NCBI GenBank assembly: GCA_037349105.1
Contig: JAYJMM010000106.1
Coordinates: forward strand, 124,001-188,000
DNA length: 64,000 nt
Direction of reading: 5' to 3'
Origin: Limnomonas spitsbergensis
Taxonomy: Eukaryota; Chlorophyta; Chlorophyceae; Chlamydomonadales
Shown: positions 33,001 to 45,000 of the stretch, piece by piece
Layout of the letters: each line of letters starts with the position of its first letter
How positions within the stretch are numbered: the stretch's first letter is position 1
Translations under genes and position numbers: made by a program
Notes under the pieces: model-generated
The model's input: only the letters and a program-made list of their open reading frames with translations
Told to the model about the DNA's origin: nothing
The model's database searches: none

Positions 33001-36000
33001 GCATGAAGCGGGCGGTGGGGAGGGAGTGTGAGGGGGGGCTGGGCAGCAGAGGGGATTTTGAGTGTGGACAAAGCTGCAGGGCCAGCCACAGGGCCAGTCA
33101 CAGGGCCAGCCACAGGGCCAGGGAAATCTGGTCGGGGTTGCAGGGCCAGCCACAGGGCAAGTCACAGGGCCAGTCACAGGGCCAGGGAAATCTGGTCGGG
33201 GTTGCAGGGCCAGCCACAGGGCCAGTCACAGGGCCAGCCACAGGGCCAGGGAAATCTGGTCGGGGTTGCAGGGCCAGCCACATGGCCAGTCACAGGGCCA
33301 GTCACATGGCCAGGGAAATCTGGTTGGGGTTGCAGGGCCAGCCACAGGGCCAGTCAAAGGGCCAGCACACACTTCAATGCCGTCCACAAATCAGGGTTAC
33401 CCAGTACGAAAATACGGTACGGTCAAACGTTACGGTACGGATACGGTACGGCCAAAATGACCGGACATGTAAGAAAATGGCCGTTAACACGGTACAGTAT
33501 TATCAAACGGTTTGATACGATACGATAAACGGTACGGGATTTGGACCCAAAGGGTCGTGCTGGGTAACTTTGCCCCAAATGCGTTTGCCAGCAGGGAGAG
33601 CACGTCCATCCCTCCAACCTGGTTCAGAACGGATTGAATATTGCTAGATTGGGATTTAAAGGATTGAATATCGCTAGATTGGGATTTAACGGATTGAATA
33701 ATGCCACAAATATAAAGTGCGGCCTCGTGACGGCTGCTTCTCCATGGCGTGTGTGTTTAGCTGGGACTCACTCTCGGCATGCACAGGTCTCACAGCAAAT
33801 ACCTCTCCCCTTCACTTTCACCTGTAATAATGACCCCCCCCCCCCCCCCACCCCCGTCCACCTTTCACCCCTCACAGCAAATACCTCTCCCCCTCACTTT
33901 CACCTGTAATAATGACCCCCCCCACCCCCACCCCGTCCACCTTTCACCCCTCACAGCAAATACCTCTCCCCCTCACTTTCACCTGTAATAATGACCCCCC
34001 CCACCCCACCCCCGTCCACCTTTCACCCCTCACAGCAAATACCTCTCCCCCTCACTTTCACCTGTAATAATGACCCCCCCCCCCCCCCCCCCCCCCCCCC
34101 CGTCCACCTTTCACCCCACACAGCAAATACCTCTCCCCCTCACTTTCACCTGTAATAATGACCCCCCCCCCCCCCCCCCCCCCCCGTCCACCTTTCACCC
34201 CACACAGCAAATACCTGTCCCCCTCACTTTCACCTGTAATAATGACCCCCCCCCCCCCCCCGTCCACCTTTCACCCCACACAGCAAATACCTCTCCCCCT
34301 CACTTTCACCTGTAATAATGACCCCCCCCCCCGTCCACCTTTCACCCCTCACAGCAAATACCTCTCCCCCTCACTTTCACCTGTAATAATGACCCCCCCC
34401 CCCCCCATCCACCTTTCACCCCACACAGCAAATACCTCTCACCCTCACCTTCACCTGTAATAATGCCCCCCCCCCTGTCACCTCCCTCTCCCCTTCATCC
34501 CTCCCCCTCCCCCTCACCTCCCTCTCCCCTTCATCCCTCCCCCTCCCCCTCACCTCCCTCTCCCCTTCATCCCTCCCCCTCCCCCTCACCTCCCTCTCCC
34601 CTTCATCCCTCCCCCTCCCCCTCACCTCCCTCTCCCCTTCATCCCTCCCCCTCCCCCTCACCTCCCTCTCCCCTTCATCCCTCCCCCTCCCCCTCACCTC
34701 CCTCTCCCCTTCATCCCTCCCCCTCCCCCTCACCTCCCTCTCCCCTTCATCCCTCCCCCTCCCCCTCACCTCCCTCTCCCCTTCATCCCTCCCCTCCCCC
34801 TCAACTCCCTCTCACCCCATCCCCTTTACCCAACACAAACCACCACCACTCATCCACATTATGACGCATTCCTGGCGGCCGATTGCCCCATCTCTCCTCC
34901 CCCCTCTCTCCCCACCACCCCACCCACTGCTCTCATCCCCAACCTTTCACCCCCCATTCCTCTCGCCCACCCCCTGCCCTTCACCCCCCCACCCCCACCC
35001 ACCCACTGCTCTCCTCCCTCCCCCAGCCCTCTATCCTCCCCACCCTGTTCCCTCATCTCCCTCTACCACCCACCCTGCAGCCCCATCACCCACTCCTCCC
35101 ACTCTTCACCCCTCCCCCCCCACACTCCTCTCACCCCTCCCCCCACACACACTCATATCACCCCCCCCACACACACACACCCCACAAACACACTCCTCTT
35201 ACCCCCCCCCCCCCCCACACACACTCCTATCACCCCCCCCCGCACACACTCCTCTCACCCCTTCCACACACACACTCATATCACCCCCCCCCGCACACAC
35301 TCCTCTCACCCCTTCCACACACACACTCATATCACCCCTTCCCCCCGCACACACTCCTCTCACCCCTTCCACACACACACTCATATCACCCCTTCCCCCC
35401 GCACACACTCCTCTCACCCCTTCCACACACACACTCCTATCACCCCCCCCCACACACACACACTCCTATCTACCCCCCCCCCCCCGCACACACACACTCC
35501 TATCACCCCCCCCCCCCCGCACACACTCCTCTCACCCCTTCCACACACACACTCATATCACCCCCCCCCCCCCCGCACACACTCCTCTCACCCCTTCCAC
35601 ACACACACTCATATCACCCCTTCCCCCCGCACACACTCCTCTCACCCCTTCCACACACACACTCCTATCACCCCCCCCCCACACACACCCCCCCCCCACA
35701 CACACACTCCTCTCACCCCCCCCCATCCCTGCCATTCACACCCCCCCCCCACACACACACACACTCCTCCCACACACACCCCTCCCTGCCATTCACCCCA
35801 CCCCAAACACACTCCTCCCACCCCCACCCCCCACACACACACACACACTCCTCTCACCCCCCCCCGCACACACTCCTCTCACCCCCCCCCCCGCACATAC
35901 TCCTCTCATCCCCCCCCCCGCACACACTCCTCTCACCCCCCCCCCTCGCACCCCCCCCCCGCACACACTAATCTCACCCCCCCCCCCCCCACCCCCCCCG

Positions 36001-39000
36001 TACACACGCCTCTCACCCCCCCCCTCCCTGCCATTCACCCCCCCCCCCTGCCATTCACCCCCCCCCCTCCCTGCCATTCACCCCCCCCCCAAACACACTC
36101 CTCTCACCCCCCCCCTGCTCTTCACCCCCCCCTGCCATTCACCCCCCCCCCCCCCTGCCTTTCACCCCCCCCCCTCCCTGCCATTCACCTCCCCCCCCAA
36201 ACACACTCCTCTCAACCCCCCCCCCCTCCCTGCCATTCACCCCCCCCCCAAACACACTCCTCTCACCCCCCCCCCCTCCCTGCCATTCACCCCCCCCCCA
36301 AACACACTCTTCTCACCCCCCCTCCCTGCCCTTCACCCCCCCCCCAAACACACTCCTCTCACCACCACCCTGCTCTTCAACCCCTCTACCCCCCCATACA
36401 CACTTCTCCCACTCCCCCCCCCCTGCCCTTCACCCCCCCCCCCCCCCCACACATACACACATTTCACCCCCACCCCCCACTAACACACTCCCCTAACCCC
36501 TGCTCCATACACACTCCTTACACACACACCCTGCCCCTCAACCCCTCCCCCCCCCACACACACTCCTTTCATACACATACACACACACACACCCGACTAA
36601 CACACATTCCTCCCCCCTCCTGCCCTTCACCCCCTCACCGGCAACCTCCTGCATCTCAGGTGGCAGCATGCTGAGGCCGTCCCTCGCAGCTGCTGGTGAC
36701 GAGCCTGTGGTGGCATTCTGCAAACAAACGACGACCACAAGGTGAACAAGGGCAGCAAGAAGGGGTAGAGGGGCAGCAAGGAGGGGTAGAGGGGTAGCAA
36801 GAAGGGGTCAGGTACAGACTGCAGGGAGATCCTAGGGGTAGCAAGGAGGGGTAGCGGGGCAGCAAGGAGAGGTAGAGGGGTAGCAAGAAGGGGTCAGGTA
36901 CAGACTGCAGGGAGATCCTAGGGGTAGCAAGGAGGGGTAGAGGGGCAGCAAGGAGGGGTAGAGGGGTAGCAAGAAGGGGTAGAGGGGTAGGAAGGAGGGG
37001 TAGAGGGGTAGCAAGGAGGGGTCAGGTACAGACTGCAGGGAGATCCTAGGGGTAGCAAGGAGGGGCAGAGGGGCAGCAAGGAGGGGCAGAGGGGTAGCAA
37101 GGAGGGGTAGAGGGGTAGCAAGAAGGGGTCAGGTACAGACTGCAGGGAGATCCTAGGGGTAGCAAGGAGGGGCAGAGGGGCAGCAAGGAGAGGTAGAGGG
37201 GTAGCAAGAAGGGGTCAGGTACAGACTGCAGGGAGATCCTAGGGGTAGCAAGGAGGGGTAGAGGGGTAGCAAGGAGGGGTAGCGGGGTAGCAAGGAGGGG
37301 TCAGGTACAGACTGCAGGGAGATCCTAGGGGTAGCAAGGAGGGGTAGAGGGGCAGCAAGGAGGGGTAGAGGGGTAGCAAGGAGGGGTAGAGGGGCAGCAA
37401 GGAGGGGTAGAGGGGTAGCAAGGAGGGGTAGAGGGGTAGCAAGAAGGGGTCAGGTACAGACTGCAGGGAGATCCTAGGGGCAGCAAGGAGGGGTAGAGGG
37501 GTAGCAAGGAGGGGTAGAGGGGTAGCAAGGAGGGGTAGAGGGGTAGCAAGGAGGGGTAGAGGGGCAGCAAGGAGGGGTAGAGGGGTAGCAAGGAGGGGTA
37601 GAGGGGCAGCAAGGAGGGGTAGAGGGGCAGCAAGGAGGGGTAGAGGGGTATCAATAAGGGGTCAGGTACAGACTTCAGGGAGATCCTAGGGGTAGCAAGG
37701 AGGGGTAGAGGGGCAGCAAGGAGGGGTAGAGGGGTAGCAAGGAGGGGTAGAGGGGCAGCAAGGAGGGGTAGAGGGGTAGCAAGAAGGGGTCAGGTACAGA
37801 CTGCAGGGAGATCCTAGGGGTAGCAAGGAGGGGTAGAGGGGCAGCAAGGAGGGGTAGAGGGGTAGCAAGGAGGGGCAGAGGGGTAGCAAGGAGGGGTCAG
37901 GTACAGACTGCAGGGAGATCCTAGGGCTAGCAAGAAGGGGTAGAGGGGCAGCAAGGAGGGGCAGAGGGGCAGCAAGAAGGGGTCAGGTACAGACTGCAGG
38001 GAGATCCTAGGGGTAGCAAGGAGGGGTAGAGGGGCAGCAAGGAGGGGTAGAGGGGTAGCAAGAAGGGGTCAGGTACAGACTGCAGGGAGATCCTAGGGGT
38101 AGCAAGGAGGGGTAGAGGGGCAGCAAGGAGGGGCAGAGGGGTAGCAAGAAGGGGTAGAGGGGTAGGAAGGAGGGGTAGAGGGGCAGCAAGGAGGGGTAGA
38201 GGGGTAGCAAGAAGGGGTCAGGTACAGACTGCAGGGAGATCCTAGGGGTAGCAAGGAGGGGTAGAGGGGCAGCAAGGAGGGGTAGAGGGGTAGCAAGGAG
38301 GGGTAGAGGGGTAGGAAGGAGGGGTAGAGGGGCAGCAAGGAGGGGTAGAGGGGCAGCAAGAAGGGGTAGTGGGGTAGCAAGAAGGAGTAGAGGGGTAGCA
38401 AGAAGGGGTAGAGGGGTAGCAAGGAGGGGTCAGGTACAGACTGCAGGGAGATCCTAGGGCTAGCAAGAAGGGGTAGAGGGGCAGCAAGGAGGGGTAGAGG
38501 GGTAACAAGATGGGGTCAGGTACAGACTGCAGGGAGATCCTAGGGGTAGCTAGGAGGGGTAGAGGGGCAGCAAGGAGGGGTAGAGGGGTAGCAAGGAGGG
38601 GTAGAGGGGTAGGAAGGAGGGGTAGAGGGGCAGCAAGGAGGGGTAGAGGGGTAGCAAGAAGGGGTCGGGTACAGACTGCAGGGAGATCCTAGGGGTAGCA
38701 AGGAGGGGTAGAGGGGCAGCAAGGAGGGGTAGAGGGGTAGCAAGGAGGGGTAGAGGGGTAGGAAGGAGGGGTAGAGGGGCAGCAAGGAGGGGTAGAGGGG
38801 TAGCAAGAAGGGGTCAGGTACAGACTGCAGGGAGATCCTAGGGGTAGCAAGGAGGGGTAGAGGGGCAGCAAGGAGGGGTAGAGGGGTAGCAAGAAGGGGT
38901 CAGGTACAGACTTTAGGGAGATACTAGGGGTAGCAAGGAGGGGTAGAGGGGCAGCAAGGAGGGGTAGAGGGGTAGCAAGAAGGGGTAGAGGGGTAGCAAG

Positions 39001-42000
39001 AAGGGGTCAGGTACAGACTGCAGGGAGATCCTAGGGGTAGCAAGGAGGGGTAGAGGGGCAGCAAGGAGGGGTAGAGGGGTAGCAAGAAGGGGTCAGGTAC
39101 AGACTGCAGGGAGATCCTAGGGGTAGCAAGGAGGGGCAGAGGGGCAGCAAGGAGGGGTCAGGTACAGACTGCAGGGAGATCCTAGGGGTAGCAAGAAGGG
39201 GTAGAGGGGCAGCAAGGAGGGGTAGAGGGGTAGCAAGGAGGGGTCAGGTACAGACTGCAGGGAGATCCTAGGGGTAGCAAGGAGGGGCAGAGGGGCAGCA
39301 AGGAGGGGCAGAGGGGTAGCAAGGAGGGGTCAGGTACAGACTGCAGGGAGATCCTAGGGGTAGCAAGAAGGGGTCAGGTACAGACTGCAGGGAGATCCTA
39401 GGGGTAGCAAGAAGGGGTAGAGGGGCAGCAAGGAGGGGTAGAGGGGTAGCAAGGAGGGGTAGAGGGGTAGCAAGGAGGGGCAGAGGGGTAGCAAGGAGGG
39501 GTCAGGTACAGACTGCAGGGAGATCCTAGGGGTAGCAAGGAGGGGCAGAGGGGCAGCAAGGAGGGGCAGAGGGGTAGCAAGGAGGGGTCAGGTACAGACT
39601 GCAGGGAGATCCTAGGGGTAGCAAGAAGGGGTCAGGTACAGACTGCAGGGAGATCCTAGGGGTAGCAAGAAGGGGTAGAGGGGCAGCAAGGAGGGGTAGA
39701 GGGGTAGCAAGGAGGGGCAGAGGGGTAGCAAGGAGGTGTAGGAAGGAGGGGTAGAGGGATAGCAAGAAGGGGTACAGGGGCAGCAAGGAGGGGAAGAGGG
39801 GTAGCAAGGAGGGGTCGGGTAATGAGGGGGCAGCCTGGGGTAGGGTATAGATCATATCATTTTAAGGAATCGGCCAAAGCCTCATTCAACCCCTCCATGA
39901 TAATTGGACCAATCCTGAGGTGACTTGTTACCACTCAGAGGTGCGGAGAAGCAGCGCAGGGGGACCCAGGGGGCAAAGCAACGCTTGGGGGATTGGGGGG
40001 GCGGGGGGGCACTGGTGGTCTGGGGGCGAAGCAACGCAGGGGGACCCAGGGAGGGGGGAGGACTGGTGGTCTGGGGGGCGGGAAAGCACTGAGCCACTGA
40101 CCCCCCGCTTCGGGGTTTGGGGCCAACCCCCGCTTGGGGGTCTGGGGGCCACCCCCTATTTGGGGGTTCGAGGGCAAAGCCCCTAAAGCTCAGAAACAAC
40201 ATGACATTTAACAAGTGATTCTTCACTGGAAGCAAGTATTTTCAAGAATGACAGGAAATATATTTGTGATACTGGTATTCATGCAACTCCCATGCCTAGT
40301 CTGAGGTAGTACCTCCCTAGGGCAGCTTTCGCACCACTGCCCTGAACAGCGCAGGCAGCCCAGCATTGACATCCAGCTGTTCCTGTTGACGCTCATGCCC
40401 TAAGATGAAGGCTGCTGTCCCTGGCCTTGAATCCCTCCCAGCACCCACCGTGATGAGCGCTTGGCCGGTCAAGTACGGCCGCTCGTAGTTCCACAGAGGT
40501 ATCCGCTGCAGCAGCCCCGCCAGCTCAGCGCAGGGCTCCGGGCCTGCCACGCCCCCCCGCGAAGACGCAGGCATGCCGCGTGCGCTGGCGCCGCGGACCG
40601 GCGTGGTCGGCTCCGAAGCCGCAGCAGCGCCCCATCGACCACGCGGAGCGTCGCCCGCGCCGCCGCTGCTCGCCGGAGGAGCGGCGGCGGCGCGCGGGGG
40701 GGAGGCGCCTCCGCTGCCGCTGCCGCCTGCTGCTCTGCCCAGGCCGCTGGTGGGGGTGGGCTGCTGAAAGAGATCTCCAGCTAACGGTACGGCGGGTCGA
40801 GGGTCATGCAGCCGCCTGCTGCTCATCCCGCTACATTCAGGATGGCAATTGAGGGGGGCAGAGGGACAGGAGGATGGGACGGAAGGGGGGGGGACGGAAG
40901 GGGGGGGGACGAGGGAAAGGGATAATGGTACAACGGTACGGCGGGTCGAGGGTCGTGTAGCCGCATGCCGTCCATCCCGCTGCATTGGCGATGGCGGGAA
41001 GGGGGCAGGGGGGCGGGGGACGGGGGACGGGGGAATGCGGGACGGGGGACGGGGGAAAGGGATAATAGTGTGGGACGAGAGGACATGGGGTTTCCCTGTG
41101 GAGGGTATAAGGGTAGGGTTTAGGGGTATAAGGGTAGGGGGGCCCGTGGGAGGGTATGAAGGTATATGGGACATGGGGCTAGACCCCCCGCTTGTGTAGC
41201 GATTTCCGGGGCAGGGGGGGCAGGGGGTGGGGGAGGTCATTGTGAATTGGTGTTGTTTTTCAAAGATAAATTGCCCCCGGCAGTGAATGAGTGTCATGCA
41301 GATAATTGTATAGAAGTCCAGATTCATACCTTCAGCTCGTAAGCATTCACCCATCAGCTTTTACCCAAAAGGCGCCCTCCATCGTACCTTTCGTAACTTG
41401 TCCTGGATTCCGTCATCCTAAGCTATGCATCCACTCTGCATGCCCCTGATCCCATCCAGTCATCCATCTTCAGCCTACTTTTGAATACAAGCCACCAACC
41501 ATTGCACCTTTCTTGTGTTGTCATAGAGACTGTCATCAACCACACGCGTCCACCCCTAAACCCTTTTTCAAAAGATGCCACCCACCCTAGGACCGGTCCT
41601 GTGTCATGATGGGGTCCGTCAGCAAATACAGGTGAGATGGGTAAGAGGACAGCGTAAGACGTCTAACGGGTTAATGGGTTTCAGGGTCCATAGGGGCGCC
41701 AGCCGAGGAAGAGTGACAGACTCCTCGGGAATATGGAGCTGGGACAACGAGTAAAACACACAAGGACCCTTATGGGCATTCATCATACCCATCAGTCCAT
41801 ACCCCATCCACCCATCAGCCTTTATATATCCGGCGCGACCATCATGCCTGCCATGTGTATAACAAATAAATAAACAATACACCCTGAGGCGTGGATAAAG
41901 GAAGCCACCCGATTGGCCGTAGCACTAGGTGAGCTACCATGCAACAATTGCAGATTCACCCGGGCTTCCCGCTCCTTCCTTGGTGGCTGGTGCGCTTTTG

Positions 42001-45000
42001 GTGGTGGCGTGCGCTTCCCATGCCCGCCATCTGCTGTCATCAGGCCAGGCATCACAGTCTATGCATCCACCTTCATACATCCAGCCACCCACCCGTGCAA
42101 CACATCCACACTTCATCGTACTGTTTGGCCGTACGGCGCCACCCTCGCACCTATTGTGTGTTGTCATTGAGTCGGTCAGCGTGGGTGTGTAGTCACGCTG
42201 ACGCACCATTGGCGAGTCCACCTCCTCCTGTCGACAAAGGGATGGAATCGCGGTTTAATAGAGGGTGATTCAGCTACACGTCAGCACTTCACCTACACTT
42301 CAGCTACACTTCAGCACTTCAGCTACAACCCGGCCACCCAACCGTCAGCTGTATCAATTTATACATTCAGGGCTCATTATAAAAAGGGGGCATTCTTGGA
42401 GAATGCCAGCAGGCGTTTGTGGCGGAGGCCAACACCACATTGATTTAGTGGTGCCTCAGCTACATTTCGGTCGCCAGTAGATCATGGCCCCAGCCGTGGG
42501 GGCCGAGTCAAGCATGCTCATCTGCTAGGGCCGTAGGTCGGTCAGAATTAGATCCACATCGGCCCCCATCAGTGGCCGCCTTGCGGCCCAGCCGGGAGTG
42601 TCTGAGGCGGAAAACAATACAACAATGGATGAAACCTACCTTTCCGCAAACATGAATCTTCCTGAATGATTTGAATGGTTGAGATGAAGCTTGACCCTGG
42701 GCACCGACAACTCTAAATGTGATTTTTCCACAGAACCAACCTCACCCACCCACTCCTCCCAAACGGGGTCTTTCCCATAGTACACCTAGTCAAGGGTTCA
42801 GGGTTCAGGGTACATCACCCTTAACCCACCCATCCACTTCACCTACCACTCTTCACCCACCACTCTCCACTCCCCAACCCACCCACCACCCTTGACCCAC
42901 CACTCCAAACACAGGGTTCTTCCCGTAGTACACAGGCTTCCCTTGCAGCCCAGACAGCAATGGCTCCAGAGTCGCAGCTGCAGCAGTAGACGCCGCGGTA
43001 GCAGCCCCTCGCGCCGGGGCTGCCCTGCCCTGACTCAACGCAGCATCTGGAGTTGCAGCTGACGCGCCATGCGCCGCCGCCGCAGCAGCGGTTCCCCGCG
43101 CTGGCACGGCCCTGCCTAGCACAAGCCTCGCCAGCGCGGCCGCAGCAACGGATTCGGTACGGCTCCTCGGGGATCCAGCGACCGCTCCTGCCGCAGCGAG
43201 TGCCGCACCTGTGGCCGAGGCAGGTGGGGCTGCTGATGGCGCGGCGCCGCTCTTAGCAGCAGCTGTCGTGTTAGTGATGTTATGAAGCGTCTGCTGTTGT
43301 TGCTGTTGCTGCTGTTGGAGGGTGGTGTTGGCTGCAGCTGAGGTGTCTGGTCTTGCCCCGGGACCCTCAGCCGGAGCCCGATGTGAAGACAAAGTGAGGG
43401 CAGGCCGGCTGCTGGCTGCCACTGGCTGGGAAATCCCGGGCTGGCGGGCCTGTCCGGGAGCTGCAGCAGCAGCAGCACCTCCTACAGGGCCCCCGGGCGC
43501 CTGCATCCGCCGGAGAGCCTCCAGATCTGGGTCTGTCGCTAACACATGGAGCATGGCCAGGAACTGCTTGTGCTTGGTGTCCCTGAGTGCGCGAGCAGGC
43601 GGGTACAGGGCATAAAGGGAGGATCACGTGTCTCCGTGCCTGTCTGCACGAGGAGGGTATGCATGCCTTATTTCCTGTTAATAGGCTTTACGCAGGTAAA
43701 GCATCGCACGAAATTGCGCATGATTGGAGTCCTTGAGGGCACCAGGAGAGAGGCATAGAAACGGACGCATGAGGGGGAAATGCATGACGGGCAAGCCCAT
43801 GCCCGGATGCCTGTGTGCCTGCATCACGCAGGCAGGGCTCAGCCATGCTAGAACGATCCAGGGCTTGTCCATGGGTCGCTTCTGCTGATGCGGCTGCTGC
43901 AAAGGCACGGTTGGCGCATGCAATCATGCATGGTGGCACTCAAGCCCCAACGATTCACACATGAATGACATGAGGTGCATCGACGGTTGAGAGAGCCATG
44001 CACCACGATGCAGCCAACTGCATGCGCCCAACTCCATGCGCCCAACTGCATGCGCCCAACTCAATGCGCCCATCTGCGTGTCTCTTGTCTGCATGCGCCC
44101 AACTGCAAGACTCTTTATTGCACGCACTAAGTGCATGCGCCCATCTAAATGCATGTATCTGCGTGCGCCTAACTGCATGCGATAAACTGCATGTGCCAAC
44201 TGTATGCCTTTTATCTGCATGCGCCCATCTGCATGCCTCTTATATGCATTCACCAACAACATGCGCCCATCTGCATGCCTCTATCTGCATGCTCTCATCT
44301 GCATGCCTCAATCCGCATGCGCCCATCTGCATGCGCCCATCTGCAAGCTCCCATCTGCATGCGCCCATCTGCATGCGCCCATCTGCATGCGCCCATCTGC
44401 ATGCCTCTATCTGCATGCACCCATCTGCATGCCTTTATCTGCATGCACCCATCTGCATGCCTTTATCTGCATGCGCCCATCTGCATGCGCCCATCTGCAT
44501 GCACCCATCTGCATGCCTCTATCTGCATGCGCCCATCTGCATGCTCCCATCTGCATGCGCCCATCTGCATGCGCCCATCTGCATGCGCCCATCTGCATGC
44601 GCCCATCTGCATGCGCCCATCTGCATGCGCCCATCTGCATGCGCCCATCTGCATGCACCCATCTGCATGCGCCCGTCTGCATGCGCCCGTCTGCATGCGC
44701 CCGTCTGCATGCGCCCGTCTGCATGCGCCCGTCTGCATGCCTCTATCCGCATGCGCCCATCTGCATGCGCCCATCTGCATGCGCCCATCTGCATGCGCCC
44801 ATCTGCATGCGCCCGTCTGCATGCGCCCGTCTGCATGCGCCCATCTGCATGCGCCCATCTGCATGCCTCAATCTGCATGCTCCCATCTGCATGCGCCCAT
44901 CTGCATGCCTCTATCTGCATGCACCCATCTGCATGCGCCCACCTGCATGCGCCCATCTGCATGCGCCCATCTGCATGCGCCCATCTGCATGCCTCAATCT

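Larger units (their letters stand above)
22641..36717 (-). other. GCP2: GCP2 exons 6-16 (GRIP1 core)
   Basis: Exon 6 is 36639-36717 ([10 protein letters not shown]). Exon 7 is 31847-32120 ([13 protein letters not shown] to MVERMLPI). Exon 8 is 28407-28463 ([18 protein letters not shown]). Exon 9 is 26856-27058 ([20 protein letters not shown]). Exon 10 is 26387-26493 ([18 protein letters not shown]). Exon 11 is 25737-25808 ([18 protein letters not shown]). Exon 12 is 24671-24884 ([12 protein letters not shown] to EAILTT). Exon 13 is 23998-24107 ([15 protein letters not shown]). Exon 14 is 23584-23665 (weakly conserved, ends SLWWLYY). Exon 15 is 23122-23210 ([19 protein letters not shown]). Exon 16 is 22641-22724 ([19 protein letters not shown]). 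Donors are GTGAGG, GTGGGT, GTGAGT, GTGAGA, GTAGGA, GTGCGT, GTCAGT, GTGTGG, GTGTGA, GTGGGG and GTAAGT. The reading frame carries through every junction. Confidence 0.87.

Noticed and set aside
34861..36483. 540-codon Pro/His/Thr-rich frame resembling an extensin or wall protein
   Set aside because: Composed of (C)n and (CA)n low-complexity sequence within GCP2 intron 6; no signal peptide, splice or domain evidence.
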